DNA of 64,000 bases from NCBI RefSeq assembly GCF_017921835.1, contig NZ_JAGEMN010000006.1, positions 1-64,000 of the forward strand, in the 5' to 3' direction. The notes beneath the pieces are model-generated. The model did not search any database. It worked only from the letters and a program-made list of their open reading frames with translations, and was not told where the DNA came from. Positions 40,238-49,662 of this stretch are shown here, piece after piece. Origin of the DNA: Sporosarcina sp. 6E9 (GTDB lineage: Bacteria; Bacillota; Bacilli; Bacillales_A; Planococcaceae). The stretch's first letter is position 1. Each line of letters opens with the position of its first letter. Made by a program: the position numbers and the translations under genes.

Positions 40238-41797
40238 TTGAGGAAAATAAAAAGTGTTCTTATTACGTTTTCTTGTTTAGTATTAACAGCTTTATTATCA
40301 GGCGTTATCTTTCTGTTTGTAAATAATATCGAAGGAATAATCGTTTTATTATCAGGTTTAATTTTTTTATTTGTCTTGTTTATAGTGACAATAATCGGTT
40401 TAATAAATGGCGAAATTAAGTTATTAAAAATGAATGGTAGGTTTAACGTTTCGTTAGCCATTTCATATTTAGTAGTGACGAGCACGCTATTATGCGTAAT
40501 GTGTTTTTTAAACTATGTGATATATGATACGTATGGAGATTTGTCTGCAAGTGGAAAAATGAAACTACTTCAAGAAAAAGTAGTCGCAAGTGAGGAATTG
40601 CAAAAGGTTATAGGGGATTATCCTGTTTTAGAGCATGGTCATATAACGTTTCGATATCATCCAGATACGGAGAAACCAGTGTATGAAATTATTCATACAA
40701 TGGAAAGTATGACTGAACTTGAAAAAGAAGTTTTCGGACGGGAGATTACGAAGACTGAAAAACTAGAAGTGATTGCTCTTCGTAATTCTAAAGAGTACAT
40801 ACAGTTGAACCCATTATCTACTGAAACAGTCGGTGGATCCTATGACTCAAGAAATAAAAGAGCAATGGTTTATCAGGAGAGAGAAAGTTTCGATGATGAT
40901 AAGTCATTTATGATTGGTACATTTGCACATGAATATAGCCATTATCTCATTGATTTATTTATAATGGAAGAAGGACTAAATGATAATGATATACCTGCTT
41001 GGTATAAAGAAGGAATATGTGAACTTTTTCATTATGAGATTGTAGATACAATTTCAATTCCCGGAAAAATAGACACCAGTTTAAAATATACAGACCTACA
41101 CACATCAAAAAAGTGGAATGCTGCATCTGAAAAGACGGATGTCTATTATTTAGCCAAAAGGGCAATTGGATATATAGTAGAACACCAAGGAGACGTAAAG
41201 GATTTATCGACTATTCTCCTTCAGCAAAAGAAAACTGGTTCATTTGAGCGATCCTTTGACCAAATAACGGGATTGCAATTAAGTACATTAAACGAAACTA
41301 TTTTTTCAGTGGAGAAAGATTTACAAAAAGCATGGATTGCTTGGTCGCAAGAATCGGACATTGAAACTGCTGAAAAACTTTATAAAGAAATAACCAAGAA
41401 ACATCCAAATGAAAGTATAGCGTGGCATCAATACGCATTGATTCTTGAAGAACAAATGAAATGGGATGAAGCACTCAATGCTAGACGAAAAGTGATTAGC
41501 ATAAATCCTGAGGAAGCTGCCGGTTTTCTCAACCTATCCTATTTGCTAACAATCTTTGATTCAAAAGAAGCCTTGGAAATGGCAAATAAATCTTTAGAAT
41601 TAACGAAACAAGAGCCATATGGGAATGTAGTATTTGTCCAGAAATGGGTAGACGAAATCTCTAGCTATCATGAATTGATGAGTGAAGAAAGATTCGTTGA
41701 GGCCTATCAAGTAATTCTTCAAAGTGAACAATTATCCTTTCAACCAACAATTATTGAGGAATTAAAAAAACAAGTACAAGTGAAATCCCCATCATAA
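40238..41797 (+). CDS. Membrane-anchored HEYSH metallopeptidase with TPR-like tail
   Basis: 519 aa, TTG start at 40238 with TAGGAG 7 nt upstream. N-terminal membrane helices (about 9-28, 34-56 and 67-90) are followed by an extracellular-type domain carrying HEYSHYLID (HExxH zinc motif, ~231-235) and WYKEGICELF, whose Glu is a likely third ligand, as in gluzincin/peptidase MA-like enzymes. The last ~150 residues hold TPR-type helices (AWHQYALILEEQMKWDEALNA). Function not known; it might cleave a surface protein or act as a chaperone-like peptidase. Confidence 0.75.
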   Translation: MRKIKSVLITFSCLVLTALLSGVIFLFVNNIEGIIVLLSGLIFLFVLFIVTIIGLINGEIKLLKMNGRFNVSLAISYLVVTSTLLCVMCFLNYVIYDTYGDLSASGKMKLLQEKVVASEELQKVIGDYPVLEHGHITFRYHPDTEKPVYEIIHTMESMTELEKEVFGREITKTEKLEVIALRNSKEYIQLNPLSTETVGGSYDSRNKRAMVYQERESFDDDKSFMIGTFAHEYSHYLIDLFIMEEGLNDNDIPAWYKEGICELFHYEIVDTISIPGKIDTSLKYTDLHTSKKWNAASEKTDVYYLAKRAIGYIVEHQGDVKDLSTILLQQKKTGSFERSFDQITGLQLSTLNETIFSVEKDLQKAWIAWSQESDIETAEKLYKEITKKHPNESIAWHQYALILEEQMKWDEALNARRKVISINPEEAAGFLNLSYLLTIFDSKEALEMANKSLELTKQEPYGNVVFVQKWVDEISSYHELMSEERFVEAYQVILQSEQLSFQPTIIEELKKQVQVKSPS

Positions 41798-41920
41798 TTA
41801 ATAACATCTTTCATTTTCTTTGATGTCCATCTTAAGGGCGGCGCATAAGAGTGAGAGATTTTTTACTTGGAATCAAGTATGAGATTGGGTTTCTTCTAAA
41901 GAAGATCGTAACGTGATAAA

Positions 41921-42066
41921 GGTACCTGTGCATGGTGCAATTATGACAATTCGTGTACTTGAATAAAAAGCCAATAGAGTATTGGAAAAGTGTTGTATAA
42001 TCAGGGTCTAGTCATCATATTATGCAATTGTAGTGTATAAACTGAATAGTTTCTTGCACAGGTACC
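41921..42066 (+). repeat. 146-bp palindrome-ended element, copy 1
   Basis: GGTACCTGTGCA at 41921-41932 is the exact inverse of TGCACAGGTACC at 42055-42066. The inside shares ttatgacaattc near the left end and tatgcaattgtagtgtat...actgaatagt near the right with a second copy at 45377-45521, in the same orientation. No transposase is inside. It fits a MITE or RAYT-type repeat. Confidence 0.75.
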
Positions 42067-42150
42067 TACTTTCATATTATTTGTAAAGGCGATTGTTTTA
42101 CGATATACTCTTATAGTTTTGATAAATAATATGGAGGCATCAACATCAAC

Positions 42151-42714
42151 ATGGCAAACGAAAACATTCAATCGACGATTGCAAATCCAGCTCCACTAGG
42201 GCTGTTCGCATTCGGCGTGACGACTGTGCTCTTGAACTTACATAATGCGGATATCATACCGCTTTCAATTGTAATTGTTGCAATGGGTTTCGCGCTAGGC
42301 GGCGCTGCACAGATAATAGCCGGTATCATGGAATATAAGAAAAACAACGTATTTGGTGCAACTGCCTTTACTGCTTATGGCTTTTTCTGGTGGTCTTTAA
42401 TCATCATATGGATCAATCCATTTAGTGAAATTGCAGCTGCAGATGATAAGAGCATGGGGTTCTATCTTCTGCTTTGGGGTATCTTTACATTCATGATGTT
42501 TGTAGGTACACTGAAGCATAATCGCTCATTACAGCTGGTATTTCTGACTTTGACAATGTTATTTTTACTATTATCAATTGCAGATTTCACTGGCATTCAT
42601 TCAATACAGATTGTAGCCGGCTGGGTAGGAATCGTATGCGGAATTTCAGCTATGTATACAGGCCTTGCACAGGTTATTAATAACGAATTTGGTAAAATAA
42701 TGTTACCACTTTAA
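42151..42714 (+). CDS. satP: GPR1/FUN34/SatP-family acetate/succinate transporter
   Basis: 187 aa with six membrane segments. The family motif NPAPLGL (~12-18) is intact, followed by FGVTTVLLNLHNA and FTAYGFFWWSL. Family members take up acetate or succinate. ATGGAGG precedes ATG 42151. It is immediately downstream of the repeat copy, which may carry or disturb its promoter. Confidence 0.9.
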   Translation: MANENIQSTIANPAPLGLFAFGVTTVLLNLHNADIIPLSIVIVAMGFALGGAAQIIAGIMEYKKNNVFGATAFTAYGFFWWSLIIIWINPFSEIAAADDKSMGFYLLLWGIFTFMMFVGTLKHNRSLQLVFLTLTMLFLLLSIADFTGIHSIQIVAGWVGIVCGISAMYTGLAQVINNEFGKIMLPL

Positions 42715-42733
42715 TTTAACAAATTGAATTTGA

Positions 42734-42759
42734 AAAGAGCAGCTTCGGCTGTTTTTTTT
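42734..42759 (+). terminator. satP terminator
   Basis: agcagc (42738-42743), ttcg loop, gctgtt (42748-42753), then a T-run. Confidence 0.85.
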
Positions 42760-42892
42760 ATTATAGTTACAGCGTTTTTAGTGTAAAAAAGAAGTTACTT
42801 ATGTAATTGATCAGTATAATATGAGCAGGAACATCTTGACTTGGGATAGTGGTTTGACCCAGTGTCCAATTATGAAAGGATTCGAATTTGAT

Positions 42893-43846
42893 ATGAAAAA
42901 TAATTTTTGGCGTGATTTACCACGACCGTTTTTTATACTGGCACCGATGGAAGATGTAACGGATGTTGTTTTTCGTCATGTAATCAGTGAAGCAGCTAGA
43001 CCTGATGTGTTTTTTACAGAGTTTACAAACACGGTGAGTTATTGTCATCCGGAGGGAAAAGAAAGTGTACGTGGACGTTTGACTTTTACAGAAGACGAAC
43101 AGCCAATAGTCGCTCATATATGGGGCGATAAGCCTGAACACTTTAGGGAAATGAGTATTGGCATGGCGAAACTAGGATTTCAAGGTCTGGATATTAATAT
43201 GGGCTGTCCTGTGCCTAATGTGGCATCGAAAGGGAAGGGAAGTGGCCTTATACTACGTCCAGAAGTTGCAGCAGAAATCATACAAGCCTCAAAAGCAGGT
43301 GGTCTGCCTGTCAGTGTGAAGACAAGGCTTGGTTACAGCGATTTAGACGAATGGCATGACTGGCTAACGCACATATTTAAACAAGACATCGCTAATCTTT
43401 CTATTCACCTGCGTACGCGAAAAGAAATGAGCAAAGTCGATGCGCATTGGGAACTGATTCCGAAGATTAAGAAACTTCGCGATCAAATAGCGCCCGATAC
43501 GCTTTTGACCATCAATGGGGATATACCTGACCGTCAAACTGGTATGCAACTCGTCGAAAAGTACGGTGTTGATGGGGTTATGATTGGCCGCGGTATTTTT
43601 CATAATCCTTTTGCTTTTGAAAAAGAGCCGAGAGAACACAGTAGTGAGGAATATCTTGATCTCTTAAGATTACAACTAGACCTTTATGATAAATATTCAG
43701 AAGAGTTATCACGTCCATTCAAAACACTTCATCGCTTCTTCAAGATATACGTGCGCGGCTTTCGTGGCGCTGCAGAATTAAGACATGAAATGATGAGTAC
43801 AGCGTCAACAGATGAAGTGCGTGCATTGCTTGATAACTTTGATTGA
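42893..43846 (+). CDS. tRNA-dihydrouridine synthase family protein
   Basis: 317 aa from ATG 42893 (GAAAGGA upstream); the frame opens earlier at 42821 without a ribosome site. FMN-dependent TIM barrel of Dus: [31 protein letters not shown] with the catalytic Cys, [14 protein letters not shown] and [13 protein letters not shown]. It reduces uridine in tRNA D-loops. The sequence belongs to a less typical Dus subgroup. It stands alone. Confidence 0.9.
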   Translation: MKNNFWRDLPRPFFILAPMEDVTDVVFRHVISEAARPDVFFTEFTNTVSYCHPEGKESVRGRLTFTEDEQPIVAHIWGDKPEHFREMSIGMAKLGFQGLDINMGCPVPNVASKGKGSGLILRPEVAAEIIQASKAGGLPVSVKTRLGYSDLDEWHDWLTHIFKQDIANLSIHLRTRKEMSKVDAHWELIPKIKKLRDQIAPDTLLTINGDIPDRQTGMQLVEKYGVDGVMIGRGIFHNPFAFEKEPREHSSEEYLDLLRLQLDLYDKYSEELSRPFKTLHRFFKIYVRGFRGAAELRHEMMSTASTDEVRALLDNFD

Positions 43847-43971
43847 TTTAAGTTTTTTTAATACAGGTCATGATGTGTCGAAAGTTCATTATTAACTAAT
43901 TTTATTGTTTGAGGTTATAGATACTATATTTATGCTACTTTTTATAATACGTTGTGGGGGGAGTTAATATT

Positions 43972-44610
43972 ATGGCGAATGTTTTTGATAATTTAAAGCC
44001 CTTAAAAAAAGATATGGAAGAAAAAGGTTGGTGTATTGAGTCTTTCCTATTTAAATATAAACAGATAGATTTTGTAGTACTGATAAAATTATATGAAGAT
44101 GACGAAGCAAGACCTGAATATGCACTGTTAAAAATCGAGTTTTTAAAGCAAGGAGACTTTGATGATAATTTACTAGTTCCTGCAAATTCAGTAAAGCTTT
44201 TTGTTGAACCCAAAACGTTAAGAGAATATTTTAATATTGAGTATACAGAAAATATCGGGAATATACTTCGACAATTTAATCAACAATTATCAACATTTAT
44301 CCCTTCTAAAGTGATTGAAACTAAGTCGAATATCCAAAAAGAAGCTATGGTTCGTTCACTTAACCAAAGCGATGCAGAAAACCCAAATAAACAATATTGC
44401 TATGCCGTAAGGAGAAATCCTATAAAAGCAGATGGAACATTAGGGCAACGGAGCCTGTATAATGATAACAAAACTAGACTTCTTCGGCCTGAACTATATC
44501 AAAAGTTAAATGTAGACAAAAATTTGAGCTTCTGCTTTTCAGTTGATCTGAATGAGGAAAAAACAAATGAAAATATTATTTATAATTGGGCCAGGAATAA
44601 AAACAAGTAA
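43972..44610 (+). CDS. DUF6037-like protein
   Basis: 212 aa, soluble and mostly alpha/beta by pattern. The start (VFDNLKPLKKDMEEKGWCIESFLFKYKQIDFVVLIKL) and the middle RPEYALLKIEFLK resemble the DUF6037 family as I recall it; the match is tentative. A strong GGGGGAG precedes ATG 43972. No catalytic motif seen. It sits in the variable stretch between the two repeat copies. Confidence 0.6.
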   Translation: MANVFDNLKPLKKDMEEKGWCIESFLFKYKQIDFVVLIKLYEDDEARPEYALLKIEFLKQGDFDDNLLVPANSVKLFVEPKTLREYFNIEYTENIGNILRQFNQQLSTFIPSKVIETKSNIQKEAMVRSLNQSDAENPNKQYCYAVRRNPIKADGTLGQRSLYNDNKTRLLRPELYQKLNVDKNLSFCFSVDLNEEKTNENIIYNWARNKNK

Positions 44611-44710
44611 TCGGCTTCAAAACATGAATAGGCTTGTTATGTCGAGTTGACTTCTAAAAGAGCGTCGCATTAGGTACACTACAGGGACAAACTAAGTTGG
44701 AGGAATTGCG

Positions 44711-45367
44711 ATGAAGGTTATAATCGAATGGCGTTACCGAACTCCTAGAGGAACGGAAACTGTCTTTCATTCGGATGAAATGAAAGCAGCCCATGCCATG
44801 CTCATAGCAGAAGACTTGGAGAAGACGGGACGTACGAAAAGCTTGAAGTTTATCGATCAACACGAAAACACGTGGACGGTCAAGCAAATGAAAAGCTTTT
44901 TAAAAGAAATCAAAACAGAGCCGCATAATATTACGGTCTATTTCGATGGCGGTTTCGACCAAACTACAAAGGGATCTGGATTGGGTTGCGTCATTTATTA
45001 TGATCAAAATGGAAAATCTTACAGACTCAGGCAAAACGCATCTGTTTTGGAACTCACATCGAATAACGAAGCGGAATACGCAGCACTTCATCTTTGCATA
45101 AAAGAACTTGAAAATTTAAATGTCCACCATACTTCTGTCAAAATTATTGGGGATTCTCGGGTTGTCATCAATCATTTAACCGAGGAATGGCCAGCAATCG
45201 AACAAAACCTGTACACTTGGGCAGACCGAATCGAAGCGAAAATGAAAGCCCTGGGAATTACACCAGAGTATGAGTTAGTATCTCGCAAAGGGAATACAGA
45301 AGCAGATAAATTAGCTACACAAGCATTGAACGGAATCGAGATTACAGCAACGATAGAAGTTCTTTAA
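44711..45367 (+). CDS. RNase H-like protein (reverse transcriptase-like/YpeP type)
   Basis: 218 aa. The C-terminal ~130 residues carry an RNase HI catalytic set: YFDGGFD (Asp ~77), NNEAEYAAL (Glu), GDSRVV (Asp) and NTEADKLA (Asp). The N-terminal ~65 residues are a separate domain typical of YpeP-like members. Likely cleaves RNA in RNA-DNA hybrids. TTGGAGG precedes ATG 44711. Confidence 0.85.
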   Translation: MKVIIEWRYRTPRGTETVFHSDEMKAAHAMLIAEDLEKTGRTKSLKFIDQHENTWTVKQMKSFLKEIKTEPHNITVYFDGGFDQTTKGSGLGCVIYYDQNGKSYRLRQNASVLELTSNNEAEYAALHLCIKELENLNVHHTSVKIIGDSRVVINHLTEEWPAIEQNLYTWADRIEAKMKALGITPEYELVSRKGNTEADKLATQALNGIEITATIEVL

Positions 45368-45376
45368 CTTGATATT

Positions 45377-45521
45377 GGTACCTGTGCAAGGTGCACTTAT
45401 GACAATTCAAAAATTCGGATAAACATCCAAAAGGATATCGGAGAAGTGCGTATCGACGGTATCCTTATTTAGCTTTATGCAATTGTAGTGTATTGACTGA
45501 ATAGTGTCTTGCACAGGTACC
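45377..45521 (+). repeat. 145-bp palindrome-ended element, copy 2
   Basis: GGTACCTGTGCA (45377-45388) and its inverse TGCACAGGTACC (45510-45521) flank a body similar to copy 1 (41921-42066). It begins 9 nt after the RNase H-like gene and ends just before the exporter gene. A short 12-13 bp tandem repeat (agaggta at 45525, 45538, 45550) follows it. Confidence 0.75.
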
Positions 45522-45611
45522 AAAAGAGGTATTCAATAGAGGTATTCGTAGAGGTACCCGAAAAGATTTACTTAAATGAATTTACATATAAAATAATTGG
45601 ATGGTGCTGCT

Positions 45612-46577
45612 GTGATTGGTATGGGCTATCGAACGATAAAGACAGCTGTAGGAGCAGGGCTGGCAATTTGGATTGCGAGTTTATTGGATTTAGAATTTGC
45701 AACATTCGCTGCCATTATCGTTATTATGTGTATCGAGAAAACGAAGAAAAAGACATTAATCACAATGAATAAAAAATTCCTTGCCTCTTTATTATCTTTG
45801 ATTCTTGGCGCTTTATTTTTTGAGGTATTGGGTTATTACCCCATTGTTTTTGCCATTTTCATTTTATTATTTGTACCTATCCTTGTAAGATTAGGTATCC
45901 AAGACGGTTTTGTCACAAGCATGGTCGTCGTATTACATGTTTATACGGTAAAGAATGCGAACTGGGCTATGTTTTTGAACGAGTTCTACATTATTCTCAT
46001 TGGTATGGGAATTGCGCTTCTGGTTAACAGTTTCATGCCAAATTTCAAGCAAGATATTGAAACCTTTAAGCAGAAGATTGAACAAAAGTTTGAAGTTATT
46101 CTTTATGAATTCTCTGCACATTTAAGGGATAGTAAGCGAAACTGGGATGGGAAAGAAATACTTGAGGTAGAAGATACAATCAATCAATCTAAGAGCATCG
46201 CTGTTCAAGATGTAGAAAATCATCTGTTACGAAAGCAAAATAAAGATTATTATTATTTGGAAATGCGAGAGAATCAACTTGAGCTTCTAAAACATATGAT
46301 GAAAATCATTGCGATTGTCTCTTCCTCGAGCCTACCTGTCAAACAGAAAGAAATGTTTGCTGAGTTCTTGGAGAATTTAAGTCAGAAAGTCCATTCCGGA
46401 AATACAACCGACATCTCATTAAAAGAGTTAGAGGAATTAAAAGCATCGATCCGTGAGACGGAGTTGCCGCAGACCAGAGAAGAATTTGAAGTACGGGCGA
46501 ATCTATTTTACTTAATTTTTGAAATGGAAAACTACTTAAACATAAAGAAAAAACTTTTTTCAAAAAGAAGCCGTTAG
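45612..46577 (+). CDS. Aromatic acid exporter (ArAE) family protein
   Basis: 322 aa. The N-terminal ~150 residues have about five membrane segments (GYRTIKTAVGAGLAIWIAS, then a PILVRLG...HVYTVKN region), followed by a long soluble helical domain, the layout of B. subtilis YgaE/DUF939-type ArAE proteins. The start is unclear: GTG 45612, ATG 45621 or TTG 45597, none with a strong ribosome site. The repeat element just upstream may have replaced the promoter. Confidence 0.78.
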   Translation: MIGMGYRTIKTAVGAGLAIWIASLLDLEFATFAAIIVIMCIEKTKKKTLITMNKKFLASLLSLILGALFFEVLGYYPIVFAIFILLFVPILVRLGIQDGFVTSMVVVLHVYTVKNANWAMFLNEFYIILIGMGIALLVNSFMPNFKQDIETFKQKIEQKFEVILYEFSAHLRDSKRNWDGKEILEVEDTINQSKSIAVQDVENHLLRKQNKDYYYLEMRENQLELLKHMMKIIAIVSSSSLPVKQKEMFAEFLENLSQKVHSGNTTDISLKELEELKASIRETELPQTREEFEVRANLFYLIFEMENYLNIKKKLFSKRSR

Positions 46578-46644
46578 GGTAACGGGAAAGTGCTATGAAG
46601 TTTTGCTCTGCGCTTGGGATAAGAATCTAAAATTGATAAAGAGA

Positions 46645-46689
46645 TAGGGCGCCCTTGTTCAATAACGGACAAGAGGTGCCCTGTTTTTA
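46645..46689. terminator. Terminator between exporter and PucR remnant
   Basis: agggc-gcc-cttgt (46646-46658) pairs with acaag-aggt-gccct (46669-46682), then ttttta. It lies between convergent genes. Confidence 0.7.
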
Positions 46690-46887
46690 TCTAAGAGCAT
46701 ATGCGATAGTCGTCAAAATTAATTCATTGCCTTTTAACAATTTGGCCGCATCCATATTTTCGACGATATGAACCCATTTGATGACATTGATTTGTACCTG
46801 AGCACCAGCAAGAAGCTTCGCGCTACTGAATAACTTTTTCGTCAGTACATCTGCTACAGTGAGTGAAAGTCCATTCCTATAACGCAT
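46687..46887 (-). pseudogene. Truncated PucR-domain fragment
   Basis: 66 aa with the start of a PucR-type N-terminal domain (GLSLTVADVLTKKLFSSAKLLAG, KGNELILTT) but nothing after it: no linker and no C-terminal HTH. It begins 2 nt past the stop of the full pucR-type gene. It is likely a leftover of a second regulator in tandem, cut off by deletion. Confidence 0.65.
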
Positions 46888-46889
46888 AA

Positions 46890-48059
46890 TTATTGATGTG
46901 TCAAAACATCTTCTATTAAAAAGGCCATATACAAATTGGTTTTTGTGAAAGGATTGGTGGCGTCCATATCTAATAGTCGTTCTACCTTTTTGATTTTATA
47001 TAGGACAGTGTTGCGATGAATGAATAGACGCTTGCTAATTTTACTTGTACTACCGTTTTCTTCAAGGAAAATACGTAAAAATGTCACGTAATCAGTGTTG
47101 TGCAAAGCATCATATCGATAAAGCTGTCCAAGCATATCCTGTTTAAAGGATTCAATTAATGTCCGATTTTGCACGCCCATAATAATTTTGTAGGCACCAA
47201 TTTCTTTATATTTGTATAAGAATCGGTTGTTGTGCAACTGTGCTAATTGAATGACAGTGAGTGATTCCTCGTAGCTTTTATTGATGTTTCCGTAGTCTTC
47301 ATAAAAGTTTCCTTTGCCGATGATGACATTTAAGTTGCCGTTTTTCTGGGTGATTTTGTCGTAGATGTCTTCAACTGTTTTTGAGAAGGTGCTATTAGAG
47401 GTAGTGATTTGTGTTCGGTTGATAAGGTAGATAAGGTGATTTTTGTGCTTGAGTCTTAAAAAGCGTTTATATCTATTTTGGAATGCGAACTGAATGAGGA
47501 TCTCATAACTATCAATGTTACTGCATGCATCTGTTGTTGTACAAGTGATGATGGCCAATTCTGCGCTTTGTGGAAATCCGAGTTGCATTAAATTTTTCCT
47601 TGTGGAATCGGCGTGCTGTTTGTAGTGAAACAGTGAGTTGTAAAGGACTTGGTCTTCGGTGGAGTGTTCTTGCTCGTGATTGGAGATAAATTGAAATGTC
47701 GTTTTTAAAAGATCAGCTATACGATAATCCCAAGACATTTGAAAAATGGGCAATTCATGCTCATTGGCAAACGAGATGACCGATTCAGGAATGTCAGGAA
47801 TATAAGGTCCCGTATTCACAATAAAACCAGCTATTTTTTTAGTGTAAGCCAATTTAACGAGTTGTTTTAATGAGGTATTTTGATGTGGAAAGTTAATGCC
47901 TGTTGTCACAACTAATTCATTTGGTCGGCAAAACATGATTAAATCAATGCTTTCTACTACGTTAATACCCCTAACCCTTCGATACATACCGCTTTGTCCA
48001 GCTACTAATGTCAGCATTGGGAATAGTGCGCCCTCTACGATATTACGAATCGTCGCCAT
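46890..48059 (-). CDS. PucR-family transcriptional regulator
   Basis: 389 aa. The N-terminal PucR domain (residues ~3-110) is followed by a central region and a C-terminal PucR-type HTH (SKRLFIHRNTVLYKIKKVERLL). Shorter than the ~500-aa norm, since the usual GAF-like middle is reduced. It is divergent from the pyrimidine genes, so it probably controls them. GGAGGGG precedes the ATG on the minus strand, and the 48060-48254 stretch holds the shared promoters. Confidence 0.88.
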   Translation of the reverse strand: MATIRNIVEGALFPMLTLVAGQSGMYRRVRGINVVESIDLIMFCRPNELVVTTGINFPHQNTSLKQLVKLAYTKKIAGFIVNTGPYIPDIPESVISFANEHELPIFQMSWDYRIADLLKTTFQFISNHEQEHSTEDQVLYNSLFHYKQHADSTRKNLMQLGFPQSAELAIITCTTTDACSNIDSYEILIQFAFQNRYKRFLRLKHKNHLIYLINRTQITTSNSTFSKTVEDIYDKITQKNGNLNVIIGKGNFYEDYGNINKSYEESLTVIQLAQLHNNRFLYKYKEIGAYKIIMGVQNRTLIESFKQDMLGQLYRYDALHNTDYVTFLRIFLEENGSTSKISKRLFIHRNTVLYKIKKVERLLDMDATNPFTKTNLYMAFLIEDVLTHQ

Positions 48060-48254
48060 AACAGCCCCTCCTTACTATATAAATAACGTACCATAAAACA
48101 TGTGCACTTGCACATGTTTTTTTAGTCACTAATCCATATCTTTTGAATCTTTTCTATTTTACAATTCTAATAGACAACCATTTTTAGATAACTATTAATT
48201 TTGAATCTTCACAAGAAACTACTTTTCGATAACTGTGAAAGAGAGGACTTGCAT

Positions 48255-49502
48255 ATGTATAAATGTAATAGTAGTCGATTGCAGGGTTTAATTGAACAGT
48301 TTAGTCAATTTGGTGCAACTGCCAATGGAGGCGTCACCCGTTTGTCGCTATCAAAAGAGGATCTATTAGCGAGAGACTATTTTTGTGAAATATGTAAAGG
48401 GTTAGGTATGAGCATTCAAGTAGATGATATGGCAAATATCTATGCGATTCTACCAGGAAAAAAAGAATTCCCACCAATTGTAATGGGATCACATTTAGAC
48501 TCGGTTGAAAAAGGTGGCAGGTTTGATGGCGTCTTAGGTATTTTAACAGCAATAGAAGCGATACAAACGTTAAAGGAAAACGATATTGAGCTCGATACCC
48601 CATTAATGCTTGTGAATTTTACGAACGAAGAAGGTGCGCGCTTTGATCCAGCGATGATGAGTTCGGGTGTCATTGCTTCAAAATTCACTAAAGAGAAAAT
48701 GCAGAAGTCTCTCGATAAAAATGGAATTACTTTTCAAGAAGCATTACAGGCAAGTGGCTACGCGGGGGAGCAAGAAAACCGTTTAACAGAAGCCCTTGCT
48801 TATATTGAGCTGCATATTGAACAAGGACCGGTATTAGCAGCAAAGCAATGCGAAATTGGGGTTGTCGAAGGCGTTTTAGGCATGGTGTGCTATGAAATTA
48901 CCGTGACAGGTGAATCAAATCACGCTGGCACAACGCCGATGTCGATGCGTAAAGATCCAATGATTGTAGCATCTCGTATAATTTCGTCTTTGCATGAGCA
49001 GTTGGGCAAAATTGACGAAGAGCTTGTTTTCACATTTGGGCGTATGCACGTGGCACCTAATATTCATACAGTCATTCCAAAGGAAGTAGTATTTACCTTG
49101 GATTCACGTCATCAAGATCCAGCAGTGATGCGCAAAGTGGAGAAGCTATTGACAGGTTTAGCTTCAGAGGAAGAGGGTTGCCACATTCGCCCGAACAAGC
49201 TATGGGGGCGGGATACGGTATTTTTTGATGCGGATATTTGTAATGAAGTAGAAAAATCATGCCGTGACTTTGGTTATTCCTCCCATCGAATGTTCAGTGG
49301 GGCGGGGCACGATGCACAGTATATTTCAAGCTTCATCCCCTCGGCAATGATTTTTGTTCCAAGTATCAGGGGGAAAAGTCATTGCGAGGAGGAAGAAACA
49401 ACATTTGAAGACTGTGCAAAGGGAGCAGACGTGTTACTGGAAACCGTGTTGACACTGGAAACGAAGTTCAGCATGGGTGAAAAATACACACTAAACTCAT
49501 GA
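48255..49502 (+). CDS. Zn-dependent N-carbamoyl-amino acid hydrolase (beta-ureidopropionase type)
   Basis: 415 aa, M20/M28-type carbamoylase. Metal ligands: GSHLDSVEKGGRFDG (His, Asp), NFTNEEGARF (Glu), ELHIEQGP (His) and the final GAGHDAQ (His). In this cluster it should split N-carbamoyl-beta-alanine to beta-alanine, CO2 and ammonia, although allantoate or L-carbamoyl amino acids are alternatives. ATG 48255 after GAGAGGA; the frame extends earlier without a ribosome site. Confidence 0.88.
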   Translation: MYKCNSSRLQGLIEQFSQFGATANGGVTRLSLSKEDLLARDYFCEICKGLGMSIQVDDMANIYAILPGKKEFPPIVMGSHLDSVEKGGRFDGVLGILTAIEAIQTLKENDIELDTPLMLVNFTNEEGARFDPAMMSSGVIASKFTKEKMQKSLDKNGITFQEALQASGYAGEQENRLTEALAYIELHIEQGPVLAAKQCEIGVVEGVLGMVCYEITVTGESNHAGTTPMSMRKDPMIVASRIISSLHEQLGKIDEELVFTFGRMHVAPNIHTVIPKEVVFTLDSRHQDPAVMRKVEKLLTGLASEEEGCHIRPNKLWGRDTVFFDADICNEVEKSCRDFGYSSHRMFSGAGHDAQYISSFIPSAMIFVPSIRGKSHCEEEETTFEDCAKGADVLLETVLTLETKFSMGEKYTLNS

Positions 49503-49662
49503 TGAGTGCAGACTAGAAGACTATATCTCGCTAGCACATTGGTTCATCACTAAGTTAGCGTTGACGATAAAGTGCATATCAAGCTTTCCGTCTTGACGAT
49601 GAGCCATCATATTAAAAGTATTTCTACAAATTTTACATTAATAAACGAAGGGTGAGGGTAGT

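Noticed and set aside
41876..42066. CRISPR-like repeat at 41.9 and 45.4 kb
   Set aside because: Only two copies, 3.4 kb apart, with palindromic ends and no spacers or cas genes.
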